From Acanthaster planci (Eukaryota > Echinodermata > Asteroidea > Valvatida > Acanthasteridae): a stretch of 64,000 nt of DNA. Below the pieces are notes generated by a model. That model worked only from the letters and a program-made list of their open reading frames with translations. It did no database searches and was not told where the DNA came from. The position numbers and the translations under genes are program-made. This document shows, in pieces, positions 9,901-20,090 of this stretch (positions within the stretch are counted from its first letter, which is position 1; each line of letters opens with the position of its first letter). Where the stretch lies: positions 327,825 to 391,824 of the forward strand of contig NW_019091531.1 of NCBI RefSeq assembly GCF_001949145.1, read 5' to 3'.

Positions 9901-12885
9901 GTGACTACCGCAGCCATTGAATAATTTGAAAATGCTTAAACTTATGGTCCTACCTTGTCTGATCATCGTCAGAATCGTTGCAATTAAATATGATGTTGTC
10001 TTACACTTTCCAGTCCTGCGACTGACCACAGATTACTCTAGGTTTTAGAATCAACCGAAGACAAGTTTAGAGGAAAGCCTAGAAACATACATAAGAAGGC
10101 GGTTCAGTCATCAATCCACTAATGTGGGATTCGAGTAAGGTTGACAGTCACTGCGCACTGAATGGGGTTTACTGCGTCATTTTATTGTAACCAGATTTTT
10201 AAGTTTCCTTCAGTGGCAGACTTCCCTTAGAACTTTGATTTGGTAATCCCAAATACCCCATCTTTATCCCATTACGGGCAATTCTCAATAGTGCACTATC
10301 AAGAGTTTGCAACGCGTTGGCCAATTAAAACGCGCAAAATCTGTCGATCCTTTTCAAACGCGCATTTGGTCGACAGATTTCGCGCATTTTGATTGGCCAA
10401 CGCGCTGCAAACTCTTGTTGGCGCACTATTGTGAAACGGCCGTATTCCACAGATGCGCCCATTGTCGCAGTCAGCCCAGACCCAGTAACAGTTATCGAGG
10501 GCCAGGTTGTTACCGTCTTTTGCTCGGCCAAGGCCAACCCAGACCAGGTGGACGTTATCTGGACCCTTAGATCTTCCAGCAAGCCAGTCGCCTCTGTGTC
10601 CAGCAGTCTAACGTACACGTTCAAGAATATCGACATGGAATATGACAGGGCTAACCTGACATGTTCCGTCGGAAACACCATTGGCAAAACTGAAAAGACT
10701 GTGCAGATCAAAGTAACAGGTTAGCATTTTGCTCGAGAAAGACGCCTAAGTAAAAAACTTTAAGTTGTATGAAGTATTAATCGCAGGGAATGGGATAATC
10801 AGTGTTTTATTCGCACCTTTGAATAACCTCAGCTTCTTGGTTATAACAATTTGCACTGTGCAATGTCGTGTCGTAAAGGGCACAGTTCATCTAAGTTTAC
10901 CCTCCAAAATACAGCCAATGTATGTATAACATAGGGGTTGTGTCTTTTCACCCAAAGAAGGCCATGAAACACAAGTGTTAATCTTGGTTCATAGTATGTC
11001 TTCACCAAAATCGACTTGATGACAGTCCATTCTTTGAAGTTTCGTCAAAGTTTGACAGTTCAAACAGGTCGTGGTACCCATCTAAGATTTGGAAGATCTC
11101 AGCAATAAACCCTTCTTTGTAAATTCCAGATCGCAAGAAAAAAATTGTCTCTTATTGACCATACAGGCAATAGCATTTCCATCGCAACAAAGATAGGCTT
11201 CAGTGTATCAGGAGCTGCGTGTTTTATGATGCTGCTTATCGCAAGCGTCGTCTCTCGTCGCTATCGCAAGGAAATCAAGCTTTGGTGGGCTCAAAAAGCC
11301 GGAAAAACAGGAGGTAATTTAGTAAGCGAAGTAGAGTCTTCTTTTGGCCATCGTGGTCTTCCTAGAGTCTTCGTATTGTTTGTCGGAACTCAGAGTAAAA
11401 TAAGTGTGAGACCTCAACGTGTTCCGGCCATTTCCAAGGATGTGGTTAGTACAATTTTGCAGATCACATGTGAATGTTCTATCAGCAAAAATAAAACACT
11501 CAACTGATGTTATCAAGATACCACCTGTGCAGAGTAATCCCAACAACCTATTGCATTTAAAGCTGCGCAGGTCATACATGTACAGGCTTGGTACTGTTGA
11601 ATATGAAAAGCGAACAGTGTTAAAAAAAACATTATTATTCGTATCTTATGTCACCCATTGTGATCTATCTTGCATGTGTTTTTAAAGACTGTCTGGTATC
11701 ACGGTAATGCGGTACCCCTTGAACGGTCCACGTGCCAGGGCAACAGGTCTTTCAGCGACCGTGGTGGCACTCAATGTGTTTAAACTTTAGCAGTGCCCTC
11801 ACGCCTATGCCTATCCACTTCAGTGGGATCACCAAGTTACTGCAATTTGCCTTGCTTAGGGACACCAAAGACATAAGTCCTTGTCTCTTCGAAGCCATAG
11901 CAGGTAGTAGACGGTAGTACTACCAGTCCATGCGTAGTACGAGACACTTTACATGTATTTAAAATCACTCCTTACCCCTCCCATTCCACACTGCTTTCAA
12001 TGTAAACATTATTAAAAGGCCTTTATTGTGAATTGATTTCGAAGATAAAGATTTTGACGTGTTCATCTCCTACAAGAGCAGCAGCCCTGACGAGGAGTTT
12101 GTGATGCACGAGCTGATCCCTCGACTGGAGCAGGCTGGATACCGTGTCTGCGTCCATTACAGATACTTCCTGCCTGGCAGAAGTAAGTTCCATTACTGCT
12201 TTCTCGACCCTGAGGGGAAGTTTATGGTGAGGAATCGTACAGCCAACTGATATTTCTTGAAAGTGTCAATGGGTTTATGACAAAACCTTTCTCGAGGTCT
12301 GTTCCCACATGCAGGTCTGCCACAATTGGGGTGGTACTTCATTTGGTTGGTGGGATATTTGCAACTTAAAGAGTATTTTTTAGCGTTTATACCATTATGC
12401 TGTGTCTCATTTACCGACTCTTTGTTACAGGTATCATTGAAAACATTGCGGATGCGGTCCATCGTAGCCGTAAGACACTCCTCCTATTGTCTCCAGGTTT
12501 CATCGAAAGCGAGTGGTGCTGCTATGAGTTCCAGGCTGCTCTCTCCCAGATGTTACACCTCCAGTCGGACCTCATACCCGTCATCTTTGAGGACCTGGGA
12601 CCCCAGGAGAATCTGTCCTCAGATCTGCAGACGATACTGAGGACACTGTCCTACGTCACCTGGCCCGGTGCCATCCAGCAGGGCCGCAACCAGACCGACG
12701 CTGACCTGGAACGCTTCTGGAAGCTGCTGTGGCAGTCGCTCCCACCGATCCGTGTTGGACAGGACGAGCAGGCGGTTGGTACCGTAGAGCTGGATTTGCA
12801 GATCAATCAGGAACAGCGTGCTAGAATGGATGGATTTGAACATGACCACTTGGCTGGAGATAGGGCTTTTTTATTTTCTTATTGA
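3814..12885 (+). CDS. Gene A: EGF/four-Ig/TIR transmembrane receptor, 12 exons, 862 aa
   Basis: Exons: 3814-3952, 4647-4850, 5274-5465, 5811-5939, 6718-6895, 8417-8538, 8880-9194, 9473-9775, 10453-10719, 11167-11313, 12045-12182, 12431-12885. They total 2589 nt (862 codons plus TGA) with GT-AG borders. All introns are phase 1 except the one inside Ig1 (phase 2), as expected for shuffled extracellular modules. Order: signal peptide (about 1-25), Ig-like N-terminal region (47-178), EGF (179-221), Ig1 (about 223-321), Ig2 (322-426), Ig3 (427-527), Ig4 (528-616), membrane helix (about 623-645), TIR (667 to about 816), short tail. Ig plus TIR is the layout of IL-1-receptor-like proteins, but the EGF module is not typical of them and the TIR motifs are Toll-like. 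It is probably a plasma-membrane receptor signalling through TIR adaptors; the ligand is unknown. Untranslated exons upstream of 3814 are possible. Confidence 0.85.
4647..5465 (+). CDS. Gene A exons 2-3: N-terminal Ig-like region
   Basis: Exon 2 (4647-4850) holds a cysteine (SHCML) followed about 30 residues later by SGDYVCSYS, the G-x-Y-x-C signature of an Ig F strand. Exon 3 (5274-5465) encodes 63 residues with HHVLNCDIPY and several N-glycosylation sequons, and resembles a divergent beta-sandwich domain that I cannot name. Both junctions are phase 1. Exon 2 contains an internal consensus donor at 4809 that would remove the SGDYVC segment. Ig-like character is clear in exon 2 and weak in exon 3. 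Confidence 0.65.
5811..5939 (+). CDS. Gene A exon 4: EGF module (Tie/MEGF-like spacing)
   Basis: The exon encodes 43 residues with eight cysteines: CPSGKYGGSC, CHC, VEC, GVCMC and SC. The C-P-x-G-x-Y-G-x-x-C opening is typical of the compact EGF repeats of Tie receptors and MEGF/scavenger proteins. Both ends are phase 1 (acceptor CATTCCAG at 5803-5810, donor GTAAGC at 5940). Sequence just past the donor stays open in frame to 6124 and resembles the start of exon 5; see findings. Confidence 0.85.
6311..6574. mobile_element. Foldback MITE in gene A intron 4
   Basis: Outer arms (ACTCACCGCTACTCATAAGC near 6330 and its mirror near 6545) and inner arms (GATGCAATACAG near 6412, CTGTATTGCATCATACGAT near 6466) pair almost fully, leaving a short loop. 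No coding capacity. Confidence 0.75.
6718..8538 (+). CDS. Gene A exons 5-6: Ig domain 1, split by a phase-2 intron
   Basis: Exon 5 (6718-6895) carries the first half: FTLTCTVHG, then the core tryptophan in RAWSWTK. Exon 6 (8417-8538) carries the second half: NGAYVCEVID and the G strand LVNVTVM. The junction codon AG|G restores arginine. The 1.5 kb intron holds a short inverted-repeat element (7732-7915) and an imperfect repeat of GTACC-like units at 7170-7215. Confidence 0.85.
7732..7915. mobile_element. Short inverted-repeat MITE in gene A intron 5
   Basis: GTCATCTGATTGGT near 7788 is mirrored by ACCAATCAGATGAC near 7857; outer GAATATGAAAC and GTTTCATATCG mark the ends. The centre is AT-rich. 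Confidence 0.6.
8524..8603. repeat. Tandem duplication of about 30 bp after gene A exon 6
   Basis: TTGTAAAGTAAAAAAGTACC occurs twice in a row, starting at about 8553 and 8581, just inside the intron after exon 6. Confidence 0.7.
8880..9194 (+). CDS. Gene A exon 7: Ig domain 2
   Basis: A complete Ig fold in one exon: VTFTCKIRR (B strand), IRWVRGQ (C strand tryptophan), LRILRLEFGDEEVFRCYAG (E-F strands with the D-x-x-x-F-x-C motif) and ARLKVQ (G strand). It has phase 1 ends and the acceptor ATTCCACAG at 8871-8879. Confidence 0.88.
9473..9775 (+). CDS. Gene A exon 8: Ig-like domain 3, F-strand cysteine missing
   Basis: The domain starts with LTLRCLVMQ and PRLNWGVQG (B and C strands), but the F-strand region reads KRLSLSLTSPAW and has no cysteine, so the usual B-F disulphide cannot form. 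An extra cysteine (PECSF) lies near the start and may pair instead. Phase 1 at both ends. Confidence 0.83.
10273..10444. mobile_element. MITE family M copy 1, next to gene A exon 9
   Basis: Starts TACGGGCAATTCTCAATAGT and ends ACTATTGTGAAACGGCCGTA, with inner arms around AACGCGTTGGCCAAT and ATTGGCCAACGCG. About 172 bp. Ends in TA on both sides, which would fit a TA target duplication (mariner-like); inference. Confidence 0.8.
10453..10719 (+). CDS. Gene A exon 9: Ig domain 4
   Basis: VTVFCSAKAN, VIWTLRSS and RANLTCSVGN give the B-strand cysteine, core tryptophan and F-strand cysteine; VQIKVT is the G strand. A MITE ends only eight bases before the exon, so the acceptor region is largely transposon-derived (see findings). 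Confidence 0.87.
11167..11313 (+). CDS. Gene A exon 10: transmembrane helix and juxtamembrane stretch
   Basis: The 147 bp exon encodes one hydrophobic run (IGFSVSGAACFMMLLIASVV) followed at once by a basic stop-transfer segment (SRRYRKEIK). This sets the type I topology: Ig domains outside, TIR inside. Confidence 0.88.
12045..12885 (+). CDS. Gene A exons 11-12: TIR domain
   Basis: Exon 11 (12045-12182) contains box 1 (FDVFISYKS) and the BB-loop segment RYFLPGR. Exon 12 (12431-12885) continues with IIENIADAVHRSRKTLLLL, then SEWCCYEFQAAL, and box 3 FW at residues 807-808, followed by about 50 residues to TGA at 12883-12885. The SEWCCYEF stretch and the LPG loop match Toll-like receptor TIRs; the usual RDF of box 2 is RYF here. 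An AATAAA at 13086-13091 could end the transcript. Confidence 0.92.
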
Positions 12886-13085
12886 CGAGGCTGTGACGAA
12901 GACCCGATTACTTGATGGGAAGTTGTGCAGTGGGAACACTATTTTGTTTCAACGTTGAATATTCTACCAGCGTTTTTAACGTTAATACAACGTTATGTAT
13001 CCCAGAGTGATTACAGTGCAGACGAATTGCATGTATTTTACATCCCCCTGGTATACAACATTACACCGAGATTGGTAGAGGATTG

Positions 13086-13091
13086 AATAAA
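13086..13091 (+). terminator. Candidate polyadenylation signal of gene A
   Basis: An AATAAA hexamer lies about 200 bp past the stop codon of gene A. Position is plausible for a 3' end, but no transcript supports it. Confidence 0.4.
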
Positions 13092-14039
13092 ACCCAATGT
13101 TGTCATGTAAAAGCAAGTACATGTAATGTCAATCAAAAGAACGGGACAAACACAGGATGGCTGTGCAAGAACTTCAACAACCTTTAGTCACTAGACACGC
13201 CCTTTTAAACACACACACTGCACTATGAGAACCATTCAACCTTTAAGCAATGAACCAATACCAAATCAGTATCTTAGTCAACCGCATACTTCTGGATTAT
13301 CCGGTTCGTAAGTGACTTCGTTATACACGCGGAAGCGTCACTGATTGCAGGCTCTCATTGGACAAACGTGGTTCCATCATCTCTGTGTGCAGTGGGCGAT
13401 GTTGAAACTGCAGTGACGTCACACTTATGAACCCGATTGTTACCATTTTTCAGGAATTCGTCAGGTATTTACTAATTCAAATCACACAATATACCACACC
13501 CATGCAATATCTGCATGGATTGAGATTGGTAACATTTTCCCATAGGTGCACAGAAAACTGCAACGGCTAGGCATACCCTAGAGTCCGTATTAGGACTTCA
13601 ATGTGTCTTAATCCACCTAAGCCCACAGGTGTTCCTTTTATAGAGCGTTTTGGATTTTCAGTTTATATCTCCCTTTTTTCTGTGCAGAGTATACTCTAAC
13701 TTTTGTTTCTAACTAAAGTGGTTAAAAAAGTTCATTTGCTCTTGTATTTTGTGCTAGGCGGCCCAAAAAAAATTTAACGGTGAACAAGGTCGATTTACCA
13801 ATTTTTCCTAGAAGTCTTTGACATCATATTTTGAATTTTGCACATGCTGCCTATCGATATAAATCAGTATCACAGCAGTTGGTTAAACAGTATAACACTG
13901 AATAGAGTATAGACTTACTTACAGTAAAGTGTAAAACTATGTAGCTTATTATGTCTCTGACATAACTGTAAAAGATTTGATCAAGTGTAATTCTTTCCTC
14001 GGCTTTTATTTTTAAATTGACTAGTTTCGATCACATTAT

Positions 14040-14600
14040 TTGAATATATTGGACGCTTAAAGAGCACCTCTATGTTAAACGTGTTTTCTCTGACTTTATC
14101 TGTTCAAAACAATATGGAAGCATCCAAATCGAACGTAGTGATTCTTTTTTCTTTGGAGTATAACTGTAACAAGCTCAAAAGGGCTGCTTTAATGTTCATG
14201 CCAAGTTGCGAATTCTGAAGGCAGATTGCGTTGCCCCCCCCCAAAAAAAAAACAACGAGAAACGAGGGGAACCTCGATGTGGTTGTAGTGGATACCCTTG
14301 TGCGTGTCAAACAATGGCTACATGCACTGTTTGGCATACACAAGGGTTTATCCACTACAGGGGGCGAGGGTTCCCCTTGTTTTCTCTGTTTTCTCCGAAT
14401 GACGCAATCTACATTCAGAACTCGAATATTGACATGAACAGAATAAAAGCCTTTTTTTGTTTATTATAGGTGAGCTCTGAAGACACAGGACACTGCGTTG
14501 GATTTGGATGCTTTAATATATATTTGAGTAGATAAAATCAGAGAAAACATGTTTTCCTTAAAGGTGCTTTTTGAGAATTCACGTTCAGATTTTTTTGTGT
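14040..14600. mobile_element. Large foldback element in the A-B spacer
   Basis: Arms of about 250-270 bp pair along their length (AAGCATCCAAATC near 14117 with GATTTGGATGCTT near 14502; TAGTGGATACCCTTGTG near 14287 with CACAAGGGTTTATCCACTA near 14340). The centre is a tight loop of about 15 bp. Transcribed RNA would form a long hairpin. Confidence 0.8.
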
Positions 14601-16794
14601 AGTGTTTGCTCACCTTTTGAGAAGTAACGGAGTACTTACCGCAGTATATTGATTTGCTTCTTTGAAGTTTTGATGTCTGAAAAAATGTGTCGTGCATTCG
14701 GTGTGTGAAAACATGTAGATTGGTAGAGTAATATCTTGTCTCTGTTGTAATGATCATAGGAAAGATAAAGTCGCTTTACATGAATAAGCAAAAACTTATA
14801 TTTAGGTATCTAATGATTTACAGCATTTTACGGATAATTGTGTGATCAAAGTTTCCAGTTAAGTCACGAGTTGAAAGAATATCGTAAATATGATACACGC
14901 TTCAGGTTATGTAATTGTAATGCATTTAATCATAAAAACTGTCAGATTTAGGTTTAATATTCACGGAGGTTGGCGACTCCGGCCTCTACTCAGTTGACCG
15001 AAGGTTCATCAGTCTGAAGACTCGATGTCTGAGTATATTATGTTGCCGGGGCAATCCGTTAGAAAATAAACAAAGGTTCTTCCCAAACATCTGTTGCAAT
15101 GGTCCAATAGTTCCGTAATCCATAGTTTGTTAATCCAAAGGCTCAGTAGTCATGAGTGAGAATCTACATGTATTATTCCAAAAATACAGTAGTCCAAAAT
15201 GAACATAAAGTTTATTTGATCAAAGTTTCATTATTCAAATGACCCCCGTGCAACACCATCTGTAGAGATTAAGATTGGGAACGCTTTCCATACGAGCTAA
15301 AAACATTCGAATGACTCCACAGGAGTGGAGATAAAAGCAGTGAAAAGTATATTTGCGAACCTTGTAGATATCCTTCTTTTCCTGGAAGGCTAGAAAGTAA
15401 AAACTTTTTCTCTCATATTCATTTGTTGTATTGTGTTGAATTGTATGTGACTCAAACTAACTAGAGTTGAACACTGGACTAGACAGGACTACACATTGTG
15501 ATGCGACTCGACCTCTTTACCTAATGACTTGACTCGAGTAACTAAATTAAAATGACGGTTTCAACTTGCGACACACCATTTTCTAACTTGTTCCAAGTCT
15601 GCAAGACAGTTTTGTAATCAGCACATCTGAAGACCATCACGAGATCTGTCCGAATTCAAGTCACAAGCTATTTAAAATGAAACCCAACAAAAACATCCGT
15701 TATCACTGTTCACCTTGTAACTTGTGGCTTTCTTATATGCAACACTGCCCTACACTAAACAGAGTCACGTGACTAGTTTCCACCCATGCTTCAGTTACTA
15801 AGAATAAACGAACACAAGTGGATGCTTGTCGAAATTTCTTCAGCTCAGAAAGTTGGGTGTGCACATTCGTGTTAAAACTCTTCCGCAATGAATTTCGAGG
15901 CTTTATTATTAATGGCAAGGGAAGTTCACAGAAAATCTAACTAAAAAGGACAAGGCCTTGGAACTTTTAAATTATATGCAGCTGTATCCGTTAAATTGGG
16001 AACGAGGGTGTGGCGACCACACATCCCGGCAAGTAGAGGTGTCTTAATGGAAGTGTGCATACTCAAAAAAAAAGTGTAATGGCTACAGGAAATTTTGAGT
16101 ATACGCATAGATTACTTCTTGAGTATTTCCTGAGTGTGTCTATATACTTGAAATCTCCTGAACTTGAGTAACTTCAAAATCGTAGATTTCAGTGTGGCTG
16201 TCAAGGCGTTGCAGTCACGTCTGATGGGTGTTATGAAATTTTGAAAGAACAAAACCAAAAAGAGCTCGTGCTCACTTAACAAGTCACTGACAAACCGCAG
16301 TAGAGCTGGTTACAATTTATACATCTAAGAATGGAGGTCTCACTGTTTGCATTCAGCCCAGTGACTGTGGAAACAGATTGAGGGAAAGACGGCGACTTCA
16401 AGAAAACTGTTCATACAGACAAAATGTACAATCTTATTTTGTCTTCTCACTTCTAAAATTGACGTCATCGAATGCTCTTGATGTAAATTTCCGTCTGAAC
16501 AAGAATACAATCACAATATAGCGAGGAGAGCCGAGAAGTTAGCAAGTTAGGCTAAAAATGCGAATGAAACGCCCTAGAGGGTAGTTTTAGTGAACGACAA
16601 CCAACACAGATTCCAGAAAATGCAACGACTCTGCATGTAAATATTAAAAAGTCTTAGAAGTATGGGACACTGCTAAAACGCATCTGGTGAACTAAATTTG
16701 AATAAAATCAGGTACATTGAGTTATCTGGTCGCACATAAACATAAGAATTGCATTCCCCATACTAAAAACACAAAAATATGAACGACTCAAAGA

Positions 16795-16866
16795 AATTCT
16801 CGGAAATTGCCAAATGGTTAGGCTCGTGGTTATCAGATCGTCAGACGGTGGGTTCGAATCCCATGG
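16795..16866 (+). repeat. tRNA-like sequence (probable SINE head or tRNA pseudogene)
   Basis: An A-box-like TTGCCAAATGGTTAGG and a B-box GGTTCGAATCCC are spaced as in a tRNA, but the 5' and 3' ends do not form an acceptor stem. A pol III derived repeat is the best reading. Confidence 0.5.
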
Positions 16867-16969
16867 GTGACTTTTATTTTCCCAAAGCTTGCTGTCAGTC
16901 AGTAGCTATAAGAGATTTTAATTCACCCCCGCCAAATACCAACAGTACCTTTTCCCACGGGGTAAGCTT

Positions 16970-16979
16970 NNNNNNNNNN
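16970..16979. other. Assembly gap (10 N)
   Basis: Ten undetermined bases; sequence on both sides is non-coding. Confidence 0.99.
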
Positions 16980-18528
16980 CGGTCGCTCACTCTTTTTAGA
17001 GTTAAATGGATAGGCCAGGAGGAAGCGTGGTGGGCCGGGAACCCCGAGATCCCAGAAGAGTCCTATATGGAAACCGGTAACTGCGATTCCTTGCGAATTT
17101 CAGGAGTTCGTGCGCCTGAATGCTTGGTCAACACCACATAACTTTTAGATTTTTCCCTCACCTGTTTTTTTTTTTTTAATTTCGTGAGCTTAAAACTCTC
17201 AAGGCAATTTTCTGGGTTGAATACACAGGTCACTTTTTTATTCATAATCTTAATTTCTTAAATATTCGACAATAAAACCGATTTCAACCGTGTTGGGGTC
17301 CATTTTTGCCTGGTGATATCAATCGAAAAAACAGCGACGTATCTGTAATTTTTATTATTGACGGTGCAAGAGAAACATATCAAGGGGCGGCACAGTCTGG
17401 CAACACTCGCCTCCTTATTTCATTGATGGAAAAACATTTGGTGCAATTTCGCTTGCTTTCAACTGCAGAATCACTTGATATTTTCAAACAGAAATCCTCA
17501 CAAAAGACGTGCATGTTCCACTTGTATTGGATAAATCTTCTTGCGTCACACCATCAGATCTGATCCCCCAAATACAAGCACAAAACTTGTCAAACAAAAG
17601 CAAATCCGTATAGTTGTTTGAATTTCAACAACAGAAAATGACAGAGAATCCACTGGTTGTCGAATCCGTAAAGATTTTGGTTTTACCCTAATCACGTCCC
17701 AAAAGCTGTATACAGCCTCTGTATCACGGCGCACTCCATTCAGTTTTGCTTTTATCTCCACGTAACCCACGTTACATTGAATTTTGGCAAGACCAAAACT
17801 TCATGTTGTCATTTATATCTAGAGCCTCACTGGCCCTACATTTTATATCAGTATTCGAGTTACAAAAAGGGACAGGGGAGTTACTTGCTCAAGAATATGT
17901 CTCTTTTCGAACTCAAATAGAACACCACTAAAATTTATCTGCCATTTCTCAAAACTTAAGAAAATATCAAATGCAAGTATTGACCATTCCGTATTTCCCT
18001 AGGTGCTGTGCATGAAAACGGCATGATGAAACACCGTCTTTGGAGTTACGATGAACTCCTGCAAAAACAGTTGTGATTGTACACACACAACACAAAGTTG
18101 GCGTATATTCTTCCTTTTTCTTTAACTCGTGTACAATTTGTCTAAAATGTACCTTTTTATTCAACCACCAGCCTTGAGAATCAAAACTTTGACTTAACAC
18201 TGGCTTGTACACAGACTGAAATATGTGAAAAGGCATAAATGATGACGTGATCTTGTGATTTACAAATAAAATGTAACTTGGATAAAGATGCAAGATGACT
18301 TGTCAAAGAAGATATTAGATTTGGACAATCTGAATTTCCAACTTTTTATTTCAATGACAGCTACAATTAAATTGTTTTCATGTAAACCCTCAAAATGCAC
18401 TTTCCTGTCTTAGTTAACCTTGTTTTCAACTTTTGTTTCACTATATTCAAAGGGTGTTCTAAATGGTGCCTATTTTGTTTTCACGGTAACGAGCATTCCC
18501 ATATTCAAGCGCAACTGCCATGCTTTCC
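16980..18528. other. Spacer without a recognised gene
   Basis: Short minus-strand frames (17546-17770 and 17967-18293) show fairly ordinary amino acid composition but match no family I know and are separated by stops. They could be an old gene or transposon relic. Confidence 0.35.
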
Positions 18529-18690
18529 CAGTTAGGGTTGGGGCTAGGGTTAGGATAATAAAGTTGGGGTTAGGGATAGGGTTGGGTTTACAGGTAGGGA
18601 AAGGGTAAGGGTTAGGGGTGGGATTGTGGTTTCGGGTAAGCTTTAGTCATATATAGGTTTTTGGTTATGGTTAGGATTAGGATAATAGGG
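18529..18690 (+). repeat. Degenerate TTAGGG-like repeat
   Basis: Many spaced copies of GTTAGGG, TTGGGG and TAGGGT variants on this strand, resembling decayed interstitial telomere-type sequence. It runs straight into a GC-rich island. Confidence 0.7.
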
Positions 18691-19345
18691 AGGCAGCGTT
18701 GCCTCGCGGGAGTGGTTTCTGGGAAAGGGGCGCAGCCACTTGGCTGGCGGGGAGGCGGGGGTGGTCGGGTCCAGCAGCGGGGGGAGGAGGTCGAGCGCGG
18801 AGGGCCGGCCGGTGCCGCCCGGTGGCCGTCGGGCGGACCGGACTTGGAGGAGGAGACCGGGGAGCACCAGCGGCGGGCCCGGCGGGACTAAGACTCCGCG
18901 GAGGAGCGGGTGCAGCCGGAGGAGGGCATGCTGGAACTGACGGCGGAGTGAAAGAGCGCTTCCCCGGTGGCTGAGGATTGGCTGCTAGGCTGCATGTATG
19001 ACGCGGCCGCCCCAAACTGACTTGAAATCCACGGTTAATAGTGTACCACGCAGGAGGGCTCTCGGGGAGTTGCCAAGTCGGTCCAAATGCCATCGTGCAA
19101 TCAGCTGTTTGGCACGGTTGAACCATGGCTTCCAGCCTGAGGGCAGCATCTCGCAGCAGGCGGTGTCGGTCCCGCCGGGGTGCCGGACGGGGAGCGTTAC
19201 GTGGGCGCCAGGTGAAGATTTCTTCCTCGGACTTCCTCGACCGCGAAAGGGCGCATTTCCAGTTACGCTTCGACTCGGGCGCAAAAACCGACTCGGCTCC
19301 ACCCGTGAACGCGTCGGTGAGGCACCCTAGCGACTAAAGAGCGTG
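18691..19345. other. GC-rich, CpG-rich island
   Basis: Base composition changes sharply from AT-rich flanks to strongly GC-rich with many CpG and a NotI-type GCGGCCGC near 19002. Long frames are open on both strands, as expected from few AT-rich stops. No family recognised. It could be a CpG-island promoter, an inserted element or a foreign segment. Confidence 0.55.
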
Positions 19346-19870
19346 TCTCGTGGGGGTCTGTTGGGCCCGAAACATTATGAATTTCTCCCATTTAAACGAA
19401 TCCGAGTTAGACCTCTCTGACTCGGAAAGAAAACATCCATTCGGAAATGAAAGCTTTCCCCAGTGGACAATTTTTATTGCCCACTGGTAGTGATAAACCT
19501 GTAGTCCTATGCTTTTGACCTCTGCTAAAGGTACCAGTCCTTTGCAAAGTTATTGGTTACTTCTGCCAAGGCTATTTAGTGCTGTCTAATGTAGAAAGAC
19601 ACAAATACCTAGAAATGTGGGAAGCAAAAAAGAAGCCGAGTATCAAGCATAAAAAAACAAAAACTGAAGTGGAGGATTACAACGCTAATATTGCTCCTTG
19701 TTACAGAAATCTTTAATTCAAAAATTGGATTATAACCGCATATGCCTCACGTGATTATCCCCGCATGCACAGGACAAGAGAACTGAACTCAGGGACAGGT
19801 GGACACTCGCATTCTAACTTTTGTGTCGATAGGCCTGAGCAGCCGTTTATTGAACTTGACACAGTTCAGG

Positions 19871-20090
19871 TTGTTCCCGCCCGAAGCTGGTGACGTGGAA
19901 CTGCAAAAAATTACATTGCGCACAATCAAAGTATAGCTACTCAGCAATATATGGAAATAGTTCTCGCCCGAAGCTGGTGACGCGGAACTGCAAGAATATC
20001 TTACATTGCGTTTCGGGCAAAGTGTAGCTAGTCAGCAAAAATTACAGAGATTGTTCCCGCCCGAGCCTGGTGACGCGGAACAGCAACACA
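19871..20090. repeat. Three-unit tandem repeat, about 90 bp each
   Basis: Units start near 19871, 19959 and 20051, each with TTCCCGCCCGAAGCTGGTGA followed by CGGAACTGCAA and a TACATTGCG / TAGCTA-TCAGCAA segment. Confidence 0.8.

Larger units (their letters stand above)
12886..16794. other. Spacer downstream of gene A
   Basis: Apart from the poly(A) hexamer, a family H fragment (13300-13445) and the 14040-14600 foldback, I see no gene. A short frame at about 14950-15010 has an Ig-like GDSGLYSV stretch but no cysteine. Confidence 0.5.

Noticed and set aside
14950-15010. Ig-like GDSGLYSV stretch
   Set aside because: No cysteine, no strand pattern around it and no splice pair; probably chance.
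16795-16866. Functional tRNA gene
   Set aside because: A and B boxes are present but the acceptor stem does not pair.
18677-19126. 149-residue proline/alanine-rich frame on the minus strand
   Set aside because: GC-rich sequence opens frames on both strands by chance; no domain or splice support.
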